Assembly (NCBI GenBank): GCA_020426925.1
Contig: JAGQPC010000220.1
Span: 1-35,206, forward strand
Reading direction: 5' to 3'
DNA: 35,206 bases
Origin: Planctomycetales bacterium
Lineage (GTDB): Bacteria; Planctomycetota; Planctomycetia; Pirellulales; Pirellulaceae
Every line of letters starts with the position of its first letter. Within the stretch, counting starts at the first letter, position 1. The position numbers were made by a program, and so were the translations under genes. This document shows positions 25,396 to 32,989 of the stretch, one piece after another. Under the pieces are notes generated by a model. That model saw only the letters and a list, made by a program, of their open reading frames with translations, was not told where the DNA came from and ran no database searches.

Positions 25396-26117
25396 ACGAC
25401 ACGAAGTCCATTCTTGTTGTCGATGATGACGAAGACATTGCGGCTAACATGAACGATATCCTGAGTGACATGGGGTATCGAGTCGACGTAGCTCACAATG
25501 GCGAAACCGCTCTGAGCCATCTTACGCGCAAGGCCTACGACATCGCGTTGCTCGACTACAAAATGCCTGACGTCGACGGTGCGACACTCTTTTCGCAAAT
25601 GAAGCTGCTACAGCCTGGCTTAGCAGCGATTATGATCACCGCATTTGCTAATAGTGAAGATGTCCGTCGAGCGACGTCGAACGGTGTGACTAACGTGTTG
25701 CGAAAACCGGTTGACTTGCCGCAACTCTTCGAATCGATCGCTGACGTTTGCGATCGGCCACTTGTGCTGATCATTGACGACGATGACGACTTTAGTCATT
25801 CGCTCGAAGACATTTTACGCGAACACAACTATCGAGTTGGCAGGGCTACCGACGTAGCTCAAGCAAATGAATGCCTCGCTACGCTCAGATTTGACGTTGT
25901 CGTGCTTGACCTGCGACTCGGCAATCATACGGCGGAGAAAATCCAATTCGGCGGCAACCAGTGGCCGACCGCCATTCTGACAACTGGGTACACGTCAGAA
26001 ATGTCTAGCCTGATCAAATTGCTGCAAGAGCGTGGCGTCAAAGCTGTGCACAGGAAGCCCGTCGATACAGACGATCTACTGCGAGATGTGTCGAACGTCG
26101 CTCAATCAGCTCGCTAA
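25392..26117 (+). CDS. Double-receiver response regulator without output domain
   Basis: A 241-residue protein of two CheY-like receiver domains and nothing else. Receiver 1 (about 6-118) has Asp11/Asp12, phosphoacceptor Asp55 (LLDYKMPD), the T/S site in MITAFA and Lys105 (RKPVD). Receiver 2 (about 125-238) has the acidic cluster IIDDDDDF, phosphoacceptor Asp173 (VVLDLRLG), and HRKPVD. No DNA-binding or enzymatic domain follows. The start is a TTG that overlaps the kinase stop (ATTGA arrangement); AGGAG at 25379-25383, eight bases upstream, supports it and suggests translational coupling. It most likely receives phosphate from the FixL-like kinase and passes it on or acts through protein contact. 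Its end overlaps the convergent dockerin gene by four bases. Confidence 0.9.
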   Translation: MNDTKSILVVDDDEDIAANMNDILSDMGYRVDVAHNGETALSHLTRKAYDIALLDYKMPDVDGATLFSQMKLLQPGLAAIMITAFANSEDVRRATSNGVTNVLRKPVDLPQLFESIADVCDRPLVLIIDDDDDFSHSLEDILREHNYRVGRATDVAQANECLATLRFDVVVLDLRLGNHTAEKIQFGGNQWPTAILTTGYTSEMSSLIKLLQERGVKAVHRKPVDTDDLLRDVSNVAQSAR

Positions 26118-27415
26118 GCTTCGCCTGACCTGTTCTGGTCTTTGTCCGTATCGGCTCGCAAACAATCGAGACGTTTTGCAAACAGTGAATCGACGACGAG
26201 GACAGCACTAGTTTGCGGTTTCAAAGTATCGTTCGAGGAAACCGACGATCCTACTGAGCAGTCAGTTGCCGAGTTTTCTCCGGGCGATACGGTAGAGTTT
26301 TTCTGTTCCGGACCAACCTGCTTCGATTGCCTGGTCACGACTTCCCATGAGGCCGGGAAGTCCAACTGGTTGTGTTGCGGTCCGGCACCGGAAACATAGG
26401 TCCCGAACGCGAACGCGTTCACGAGATCGCCCGAGTCGAAATCACCAGTGCAATCCCAGTCACCTTCTGCCCACGTTGAATTCCGTATCACGCCGTCATC
26501 GTATTCATTCGCTTTGAAGACAAGCACAAGGTCACCTGAGTCAAACTGGCCGTCCAAATTCGAATCGCCGATGGAGGTGCCGATCACCGCCTCTATCAAA
26601 TAGTCAAAATCAACTCCGTTTATACTACCGCTGCCATCAATGTCAAAACGTGAATCAGTGTCACCGTGTTGGACGGCTGAACACAGTATGTCGATATCTT
26701 CGACGCCAACTTGGCCATCGGCGTTGAAATCGCCTTCGACATCAGCCGGTAAAACCTCGATTATGACGGTAGCTTCAGCGGATCCTTCGTTGCCATCTAG
26801 CGCGCGATAGGTAAAGCTGACGGCATCTTCGTGTTCGCCACTGTGCAAGTAGGAAAACGATCCGTTCTGGTTCAATGTCAATTCACCGTGAACTGGCCCG
26901 GTAACCAGTTCAACGGTGAGTGCGTCTCCATCAACGTCCAAATCGTTGCCTAGCACACCGGGAGCAGCAACCGCAAGTGCTCCACCTTGCTCGAGCGAGT
27001 ACACATCATCATTCGCGGTCGGAGCATCGTTGAGCGGATCAACAAAAACTGAGACCGTAGCCGTGTCACTGCGCGTTCCATCCGACACTTGATAGACAAA
27101 CGAGTCGGCCATCACTTCTTCGCCATTATGCTGGTACGCAAATGCTCCATCGCTGTTGAGCTGCAATGTCCCGTGTTGCGGACCGGAAACCAGCGACGCG
27201 GTTAGGACGTCGCCTTCTGCATCAGAATCGTTGGCAAGGACACCAGCGGGGCCGACGCTTAGCAGGCCTCCTTCTTCAACAAAATACGCGTCATCTACCG
27301 CGACCGGCGAATTGCCGGTAAGCATTCGGCGGTATTCCAAAGATTCGCACCACAAACGGCGTTGAAGATTTTTAGCCCGCACGCGTTTTGCCAGCCAAAA
27401 TGAGAGACGTTTCAT
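26114..27415 (-). CDS. LEPR-XLL protein with cadherin-like and dockerin domains
   Basis: A 433-residue secreted or surface protein. The N-terminus (KRLSFWLAKRVRAK, then CESLEYRRMLTG at 23-34) is a LEPR-XLL-type motif, the planctomycete N-terminal tag that replaces an ordinary signal peptide in many giant surface proteins. Two tandem cadherin-like/tandem-95 domains follow, at about 36-128 and 132-222; each starts A-x-D-D-x-Y and has VLxND-D-D/G-D, GTLxLNxDGxFxYxH and SFxYxxxDG motifs. Residues about 227-345 hold dockerin-I-like calcium loops (DFNADGQVGVEDIDIL, DIDGSGSINGVDFDYL, DSNLDGQFDSGDLVLVF). The C-terminal ~80 residues are low-complexity. It resembles the end of much longer adhesins; at this size it is a short member, complete at both ends. 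Confidence 0.85.
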   Translation of the reverse strand: MKRLSFWLAKRVRAKNLQRRLWCESLEYRRMLTGNSPVAVDDAYFVEEGGLLSVGPAGVLANDSDAEGDVLTASLVSGPQHGTLQLNSDGAFAYQHNGEEVMADSFVYQVSDGTRSDTATVSVFVDPLNDAPTANDDVYSLEQGGALAVAAPGVLGNDLDVDGDALTVELVTGPVHGELTLNQNGSFSYLHSGEHEDAVSFTYRALDGNEGSAEATVIIEVLPADVEGDFNADGQVGVEDIDILCSAVQHGDTDSRFDIDGSGSINGVDFDYLIEAVIGTSIGDSNLDGQFDSGDLVLVFKANEYDDGVIRNSTWAEGDWDCTGDFDSGDLVNAFAFGTYVSGAGPQHNQLDFPASWEVVTRQSKQVGPEQKNSTVSPGENSATDCSVGSSVSSNDTLKPQTSAVLVVDSLFAKRLDCLRADTDKDQNRSGEA

Positions 27416-27821
27416 ACAGTTTTACTCATGGGTAGGCGGGTCTGTTTCGAAACGACAACGGCTCGCGACGCCCGTTTTTCAGTGGCCAACAAAGCAAAAG
27501 CCGACAAAATGATTGACTTCATTGCGACATTTCGACAACGTAGAACGATGCGAAACGTACACGCACTCCTTTATTGATGATGCTCGGCTTCTCCAATTCC
27601 GGCAACAATGGTGGTTACCGAATGTGAGGATCAGCACGTCGGTTTGGGACTGTTACGCGGGTTGGCTTCGCAAACTTATCACCCAGTTGGGGGTTGCTTC
27701 AGCCTTGAGTTCTTCACAGAGTTCCGCTTCGTGACACGGCAAACCAACATGGCACAGCCATTGCTTTGGTTGGTGACGTTCTCAAATCCTATTCAAAACG
27801 TTCTTATCAGGAATACCGCCC
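27416..27821. other. 406-base divergent intergenic region
   Basis: The region lies between the dockerin gene (minus) and the small membrane protein (plus). It carries the sigma-54-type promoter at 27749-27765 and GTGACAC at 27731-27737 just upstream. A 73-codon plus-strand frame at 27513-27734 has no RBS and no protein-like pattern and is not called. Confidence 0.55.
27749..27765 (+). promoter_or_regulatory. Sigma-54 promoter for the 58-residue membrane protein
   Basis: ATGGCACAGCCATTGCT matches the RpoN consensus except A for Y at the first position and A for G in the CACG block; GG (27751-27752) and GC (27763-27764) are ten bases apart. The predicted start near 27776 gives a 46-base leader to the ATG at 27822. 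Confidence 0.75.
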
Positions 27822-27998
27822 ATGGCTAGTTACCAAAGGCTTGAAACTGAAAAATACTGGTACGAAGTGCAGCTTGAACGTGAGGCCGAAGAGAAAACAA
27901 ATCGCCGCCGCAAGACGGGCGAGAAGGTCGCGTTCTACGCCGCAGCGATTATCTTCGCCATCGTTGGTTTTGTCGTCGCAATCCAGTTCTTCATTTAA
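27822..27998 (+). CDS. 58-residue single-pass membrane protein
   Basis: A very short gene: MASYQRLETEKYWYEVQLE, then a charged helix rich in Glu and Arg/Lys (EREAEEKTNRRRKTGEK), then one transmembrane helix at about 36-57 (VAFYAAAIIFAIVGFVVAI) that ends at the C-terminus (QFFI). The positive charges before the helix predict cytoplasmic N-terminus and a tail anchor. AGGA at 27809-27812 lies nine bases upstream of the ATG, and a sigma-54-type promoter starts 73 bases upstream. No family is recognised. Its promoter links it to the sigma-54-driven usp gene 4 kb away, so a role in the same stress response is inferred, perhaps binding a cytoplasmic partner at the membrane. Confidence 0.78.
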   Translation: MASYQRLETEKYWYEVQLEREAEEKTNRRRKTGEKVAFYAAAIIFAIVGFVVAIQFFI

Positions 27999-28024
27999 GG
28001 TGGTTTCCTGCTTTCGCGATTGAC

Positions 28025-28039
28025 GCTGTTAATAACAGC
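28025..28039. promoter_or_regulatory. Perfect 15-base palindrome, possible operator
   Basis: GCTGTTAATAACAGC has 7-base arms around a central A. It lies 26 bases after the small membrane gene and ~15 bases before the TACAAT at 28054. There is no T-run, so an operator for the oxygenase gene is more likely than a terminator. Confidence 0.45.
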
Positions 28040-28053
28040 CGATTTGCCCGATC

Positions 28054-28059
28054 TACAAT
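28054..28059 (+). promoter_or_regulatory. Possible -10 box for the oxygenase gene
   Basis: TACAAT would start transcription near 28066, just before the hairpin at 28069, so the mRNA would begin with the stem. No good -35 is seen; the palindrome at 28025-28039 occupies that place. Confidence 0.35.
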
Positions 28060-28068
28060 TGCGATAAG

Positions 28069-28101
28069 ATGTTGCTCCTGTCATTCGGAAGGGAGCAACA
28101 T
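28069..28101 (+). promoter_or_regulatory. Hairpin covering the RBS and start codon
   Basis: ATGTTGCTCC (28069-28078) pairs fully with GGAGCAACAT (28092-28101) across a 13-base loop, with G-U pairs possible at both ends of the stem. The right arm contains the Shine-Dalgarno core (GGGAG, 28091-28095) and the first base of the TTG start. In the mRNA this would block ribosome entry unless opened. Confidence 0.6.
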
Positions 28102-28856
28102 TGAAAATCGAATCAAAATTCACAAAGGCTACTCTGCACGCGCTGTTCCCTACGCTCATCTATCAAGACCAGCTAGACCAGCATTCTGAATTTCACCAGG
28201 CATTCACGTCACTCGATGACGAACATTTCTTCTCGCCCTCAACCGCTGGCGGAAAGCGGCATCATGCCGGCGAATACCATGGGCGGATTCTGCTACACAA
28301 AGAGCCGTCATTGCGTCCGTTCTTTGAATGCCTAGCCCTCCACGTTGGCAGATATTTGCGTGAATTGGGAATGCGCACAGACGTGTTTGAAATGCAATGC
28401 CTCAAAAGCTGGTTAGTGCTCTGCGATCCGGAAGACGAAGACGAACCTGAGGCCATGATCGCTCACAATCATTCGTGCAGCGATATTTCATGGGTCTACT
28501 ACGTCGACGTTCCGGAAGATTGCCCAGCGATTCAATTTCACGCAGGGCGAAAACTCGGCAACCAGTTGTTCGAATCTGGTTTTCACTTCGATTGGAACGA
28601 TTCGACAAAGTCAGCGGTTAAGACGTTCAACTGCTGGAATAGCGAAACGTGGTCGATCCATCCGAAACAGGGAGACCTGTTGCTCTTTCCCGGCCACCAG
28701 TTGCATTCGGTCGAAGCCAACTACAGTAAACGACGCCGCACGTCAGTTGCTGGTGACATCGCGTTGACATTACGGAAGCAACAAAAGGATTTAGAGTACG
28801 GAAGAACGTCGCCCGAGCATTGGCTGACGCTTAGTCTAGGTGACAACGAGCACTAG
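28101..28856 (+). CDS. Putative 2OG-Fe(II) oxygenase
   Basis: A 251-residue protein resembling the 2OG-Fe(II) oxygenases of the double-stranded beta-helix fold (2OG_FeII_Oxy_5 group). Landmarks: HNHSCSDISWVYYVDVPED (His122, His124 region, candidate proximal ligands), then IHPKQGDLLLFPGHQLHSVEAN with distal His202, and RRRTSVAGDIAL where an Arg near 212 could bind 2-oxoglutarate. The usual H-x-D/E second ligand is not evident, so metal binding is uncertain. The start is a TTG with GGGAG five bases upstream; the RBS lies in a hairpin (28069-28101). Substrates of this group are mostly unknown; hydroxylation of a protein or small molecule is expected. As a possible oxygen-consuming enzyme next to an oxygen-sensor cluster it may be coregulated, but that is inference. 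Confidence 0.65.
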   Translation: MKIESKFTKATLHALFPTLIYQDQLDQHSEFHQAFTSLDDEHFFSPSTAGGKRHHAGEYHGRILLHKEPSLRPFFECLALHVGRYLRELGMRTDVFEMQCLKSWLVLCDPEDEDEPEAMIAHNHSCSDISWVYYVDVPEDCPAIQFHAGRKLGNQLFESGFHFDWNDSTKSAVKTFNCWNSETWSIHPKQGDLLLFPGHQLHSVEANYSKRRRTSVAGDIALTLRKQQKDLEYGRTSPEHWLTLSLGDNEH

Positions 28857-28870
28857 TAGTTCAACGCATC

Positions 28871-29034
28871 TTAGTTTTCGAATAGCTCGTAGTTGGTCTT
28901 GCTAAAGATCCCGTTTAGCAACGTCCAGCACCCGAAGATTAAGCTGACGCAGAGTACTAGGCAATTCGCTCGCGAACGCCTTCGCTTCTTGTTCTTTACG
29001 ATATCACGGAACGTTTGCGCGGTTCAACCGCCAT
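28871..29034 (-). pseudogene. Possible broken small membrane protein gene
   Basis: On the minus strand a 50-codon open stretch (29023 down to 28871) reads as a protein end: a basic segment KNKKRRRSR, a hydrophobic helix (NCLVLCVSLIFGCWTLLNGIF) and SKTNYELFEN before TAA, with mainly G/C third positions. It has no ATG, GTG or TTG before the helix and is closed upstream by TGA. An ATG at 29034 (MAVEPRKRSVIS) lies in another frame and stops at TAA; a one-base indel would join them. It could be a frameshifted small gene, a sequencing error, or chance. Confidence 0.35.
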
Positions 29035-29125
29035 GCTGGACGCAGCTAAAGTTAGTCTTCGCCGCGAGGCTCGTTTCGCGCGATAAGGTTGCACCTTTTG
29101 AACCACAGACACTCTCAACGAAGCA

Positions 29126-32100
29126 CTATTCGGCATATGCTGGTTGTCGTGCGTATTTGGTAACCAGCGCTAGTAGCTCTTTCCGGTTGATCGGTTTGGT
29201 CGTAAAGTCGTCGCATCCCGCATTGAGACATTTGTCACGGTCACCTGACATGGCGTGCGCTGTGAGTGCGATAATAGGCCCGCGGTAGCCGGCATCTCGA
29301 AGTTTCCGAGTCGCTGAATATCCGTCCAACACCGGCATTTGCATGTCCATTAATATGACATCAAATGCATCTTTCGAGGAAGCATTCGACAAAACCAAGT
29401 CACGCGCAATCTGGCCATTCTCGGCCAGGGTCATCACGGCTCCGACTTTCTTCAACATGAACGACACGAGAAGTTGATTGTCACGCTGATCCTCGGCCAA
29501 AAGAACGCGAACGCCTTCCAAGTCCTGATCGCCCTCTGGCTGTGGTTGCTCTTTGGCGGGTTGAATTGGCGTATTCATCGTTTCATTGCCACTGGGTTTT
29601 ATCAGCGGAACGCCCACAGTATCGCCAGTTTCAATTGACGCCATAAATATGCTCCCTTCCCCAAAGGTTGACTCAATATCAATTTGTCCACCGAGCATTT
29701 GCACCAGGCAATTTGAAATACGCAGCCCGAGACCAGCTCCACCGAATCGGCGGGTTGTCGATGAATCCGCTTGTGAAAACGCGTCAAACCGAGCAATCGT
29801 GTCACGTTGCTCTGGCGTCATTCCGATTCCCGTGTCAATCACGCGAAACTGCAACAGCCCCTGACGTGCGTCGTGGGAAATCCGGATGGTTACGGAACCT
29901 GCCTCCGTAAACTTGATCGCGTTTGCGACGAAATTGAGCAGGATTTGACGTACACGAGTAGGATCTGATTGAATCGAAGCGGGGATCGGCGTGTCGTACT
30001 CAACATTCAGGCTTAGTCCCTTCTCGGTGGCGCGGGATTCCAGCAGCGCCGTAACTTCGTCAACAATTTGAGCTGGTTGCATGGACAAAATTTCGACGGC
30101 CATCTTACCGGCTTCGATCTTTGACATGTCGAGGATGTCGTTGACGATTGTTAGCAGGTGCTCGCCGTTCCGACGAATCGTTTGCAGGGCGCGAATTTGG
30201 TCGGGATGCGTCGATGCGGATGTAAAGTCAGAAAGCATCAAGTCGGCGTAACCGAGAATCGCGGTCATCGGTGTGCGAATTTCATGACTCATGTTGGCAA
30301 GAAACTCGCCTTTTGCGTGACTGGCGTTTTCGGCAGCAGCCTTCGCTGCCTTCAATTCCGCTTCAATATCCGCGCGTTCCAGTTCGGCTGCTGCTCTCGC
30401 TGCAAACATCCCAAGTGTCGCATGTACGTCGATGTCGTCTCCGATTGGCGCGGAATGGACGACCATCATGATGCCAATTGGTTCGCCACGGTTGCTGACG
30501 AGCCGGATGCCTGCATAACTCTCAGCCCCCATGTCGGCGAGTATCTTGTCTTCTGGATAAGCCGCAGCAACATCACATTCGTGACGACAATATGCATCGT
30601 CGTACGCAACAGCGCAGGGCGTTCCAGTCAGGTCGTACGTGAACTGCTCAACTGGCTGACCGTTCATCCAGCCACCAACCATCGTGGCCAATTGACGACC
30701 GTTCTCATCAGTCGACTGCCTGGCGACGCCTGCGAAGTCGACGCCGAAGACTTCTGCTACAGACGCGGCCAGCCTAGACAGCGTTTCGTGTTCACTGTCA
30801 AAGACTGCGAGCGACGCAGCGTTGCGCAAGGCAATTCCTTTTCTGGTGGATTCATCGATATCGACGTGAACTCCGATCATTCTTTTGGCTGTGCCATCCG
30901 TGCCACGTTCCACGACCTCGCCGCTGTCACGAATCCAGCGCCACAGTCCGTCCTGCCTGCGCACTCGGTATTCATGTGCGTAAGTCGGGTCTACTCCATC
31001 AAGGTGACGATCCATGGCAGCTTGCATACTTTCTAAGTCATCGGGATGTACTAGCCCATACTTGGTTGCCAGTGACATTCTGAGTTCGCCAGGTTCGTAC
31101 CCAAGCATCGTGTAGAACGTGTCGCTGAAATGGATTTCTCCGGACGACACGTGCCAATCCCAAAGCCCGATTTTGGATGCTCGCGTCGCCAGATCAAGTC
31201 GGCTCTGGTCCGTGTGATGTTCATCAATATCGGTGATCGAGCCTGACATCCGTATCGCTCGATTCGATTCATCCCGTGTCGCTTGGCCACGCATGCGAAA
31301 CCACCGGAAGCTACCGTCATTCAATTGTAGCCGGCACTCAAAGTCATACGGCGCGTTGTGTTCGAGATGTTTTTTCCTTGCAGCAATTGCAGTCGCGAGA
31401 TCGTCCGGATGAAGCCGCTCGACATACGTTTCATAGAAAGGCTTAACTTCGTCAAACTCTTCCGGTTTGAATCCAATCAGTCGCTTGAACTGGTCGGAGT
31501 ACCAAATCTCTCCCGTAATCAGGTCGTGATCGAACAGTCCGTCCGACGAACCTGAGATGGCGTGCTCAAAACGATCCTGCTCCTGTACAAGTTGTTCACG
31601 AGCTTCTTCCAGTTCAGCTACGGCCCGTTTCTTGTCGGTAACGTCGAAACGCAGTGAAATAAACGCGGTGATATTCCCGTTCGCGTCGAACTGTGGAACG
31701 TGTGTCGCATCCACCCAATACAACGAGCCATCTTTGGCTCGGTTACATACTTCTCCTCGCCAAACGTTGCCCGCGGAGATCGTCTGCCACATTTCTTTCC
31801 AGAACGAGGTGGGGTGATGCCCCGAATTGACAATTCGATGATCCCGGCCGACAAGCTCCTCTTTGCTGTAACCGCTGATGATGCAAAACCCTTCGTTCGC
31901 GTCGACGATCTTGCCTTTGCTGTCGGTCATGGAGAAGAGCGTGTGCTTGTCGAGCGTGTCCCACAAGCTTTCCAATTCATGGAGCGCGTGACTCGCTCGC
32001 TCCGATAACTGAGTCGATTCGAGCAACAGATCGTGAAGCGTCTGGTCGCCAACTCTGACCTTTTGCGCCACCTTATATCCGTAACTGGCGACTGCGACGA

Positions 32101-32821
32101 CAATCACGACAATCATTGCCGCAATCAAGTATTCCAGGCTTCTAATGGACTTGGTCTGATTTGCCTGGTCCTTGAAATTGCGTGCTTGGATCTCGCGAAC
32201 CAGCGTGCCCATTTCACGAATCGCCGCAGCGACATTGGCATTCTTTCGATCCATCGAGGCCATTTTTGAGCCGGCTTCGGCTGACTCGTTGTTTCGGAAG
32301 TGGTCGAAGATCTCGGCCTGCACGATGTTCATCTGATGCATGGCATCGGCGATGGCATCAAGTTGGACAACAAGCGGCGCTGCCTCGACGACATCGACGT
32401 TGTCTCGCAAGTCATTCCGTGCTTGCGACAACACGGATTGGAAACGGTCCAGCGCTACTTGCTGTTCTGCGAGTTCGGTCGGGACGTCCATGGTGTCGAA
32501 GACTTCGTTGCCAGGCATGTTGACTTCCGTAGCCAACTCAGCAAGCGAAGCATAGACGCCCAATCGCTCTGCCCACTGGCGATTGATAGCAACCGACTCG
32601 GCGAAGCTCGACTTGAGTGAATGATTCAAATACAAACTACCCGACACGGTCAGAACGTCGAACGCCGCAAGCACGAAGTACAGCAGGTGCCACCTGGGGC
32701 GACTGGGCGCAGCGTGCCCCTTGATGGCGTCCGAAATGGGCGCAGCTTTCAGCTTGTCTTTCGAATGTATTGTCAATTCCGCTGCCCCATCGCGCACGTC
32801 ACGATTGCCACTTCGTAACAA
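29126..32821 (-). CDS. Hybrid histidine kinase with PAS and GAF domains
   Basis: A 1231-residue membrane sensor. TM1 lies at about 45-66 and TM2 at about 229-250, enclosing a ~160-residue helical periplasmic sensor. Then come PAS 1 (about 288-398, DANEGFCIISGYSKEELVG), PAS 2 (about 415-535) and PAS 3 (about 545-660, GLWDWHVSSGEIHFSD), a GAF domain (about 668-815), HisKA with phospho-His846 (FLANMSHEIRTPM), HATPase (NAIKFTEAG, DTGIGM, GGAGLGLRIS) and a C-terminal receiver with Asp1159 (ILMDMQMPVLDG) and Lys1209. The receiver makes it a phosphorelay kinase; the His-containing transfer partner is not in the window. The listed start is a TTG at 32821; a GTG at 32797 is equally possible, and neither has a strong RBS. 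It stands alone on the minus strand. Confidence 0.9.
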   Translation of the reverse strand: MLRSGNRDVRDGAAELTIHSKDKLKAAPISDAIKGHAAPSRPRWHLLYFVLAAFDVLTVSGSLYLNHSLKSSFAESVAINRQWAERLGVYASLAELATEVNMPGNEVFDTMDVPTELAEQQVALDRFQSVLSQARNDLRDNVDVVEAAPLVVQLDAIADAMHQMNIVQAEIFDHFRNNESAEAGSKMASMDRKNANVAAAIREMGTLVREIQARNFKDQANQTKSIRSLEYLIAAMIVVIVVAVASYGYKVAQKVRVGDQTLHDLLLESTQLSERASHALHELESLWDTLDKHTLFSMTDSKGKIVDANEGFCIISGYSKEELVGRDHRIVNSGHHPTSFWKEMWQTISAGNVWRGEVCNRAKDGSLYWVDATHVPQFDANGNITAFISLRFDVTDKKRAVAELEEAREQLVQEQDRFEHAISGSSDGLFDHDLITGEIWYSDQFKRLIGFKPEEFDEVKPFYETYVERLHPDDLATAIAARKKHLEHNAPYDFECRLQLNDGSFRWFRMRGQATRDESNRAIRMSGSITDIDEHHTDQSRLDLATRASKIGLWDWHVSSGEIHFSDTFYTMLGYEPGELRMSLATKYGLVHPDDLESMQAAMDRHLDGVDPTYAHEYRVRRQDGLWRWIRDSGEVVERGTDGTAKRMIGVHVDIDESTRKGIALRNAASLAVFDSEHETLSRLAASVAEVFGVDFAGVARQSTDENGRQLATMVGGWMNGQPVEQFTYDLTGTPCAVAYDDAYCRHECDVAAAYPEDKILADMGAESYAGIRLVSNRGEPIGIMMVVHSAPIGDDIDVHATLGMFAARAAAELERADIEAELKAAKAAAENASHAKGEFLANMSHEIRTPMTAILGYADLMLSDFTSASTHPDQIRALQTIRRNGEHLLTIVNDILDMSKIEAGKMAVEILSMQPAQIVDEVTALLESRATEKGLSLNVEYDTPIPASIQSDPTRVRQILLNFVANAIKFTEAGSVTIRISHDARQGLLQFRVIDTGIGMTPEQRDTIARFDAFSQADSSTTRRFGGAGLGLRISNCLVQMLGGQIDIESTFGEGSIFMASIETGDTVGVPLIKPSGNETMNTPIQPAKEQPQPEGDQDLEGVRVLLAEDQRDNQLLVSFMLKKVGAVMTLAENGQIARDLVLSNASSKDAFDVILMDMQMPVLDGYSATRKLRDAGYRGPIIALTAHAMSGDRDKCLNAGCDDFTTKPINRKELLALVTKYARQPAYAE

Positions 32822-32989
32822 TGCACCAACTAAAGAATCGCAAAAACGTCGCTTACGCTGAGCGATGGAGCAAACCGCGCGCTGCCTAAACGCCTCCGAT
32901 GCGGTTCCTACTGCTCATACGACCAGCGGAATCGTTCGAACTGAATCAGTCGATCGCTGATGGGCAAATCGTGGTCAGGCCAGATGGCG

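Noticed and set aside
27513-27734. 73-codon plus-strand ORF upstream of the small membrane gene
   Set aside because: No RBS, no protein-like pattern, and it ends just upstream of the sigma-54 promoter.
30158-31036. 292-codon plus-strand ORF
   Set aside because: It is antisense to the PAS/GAF part of the hybrid kinase, which has clear domain homology; no RBS and no protein family.
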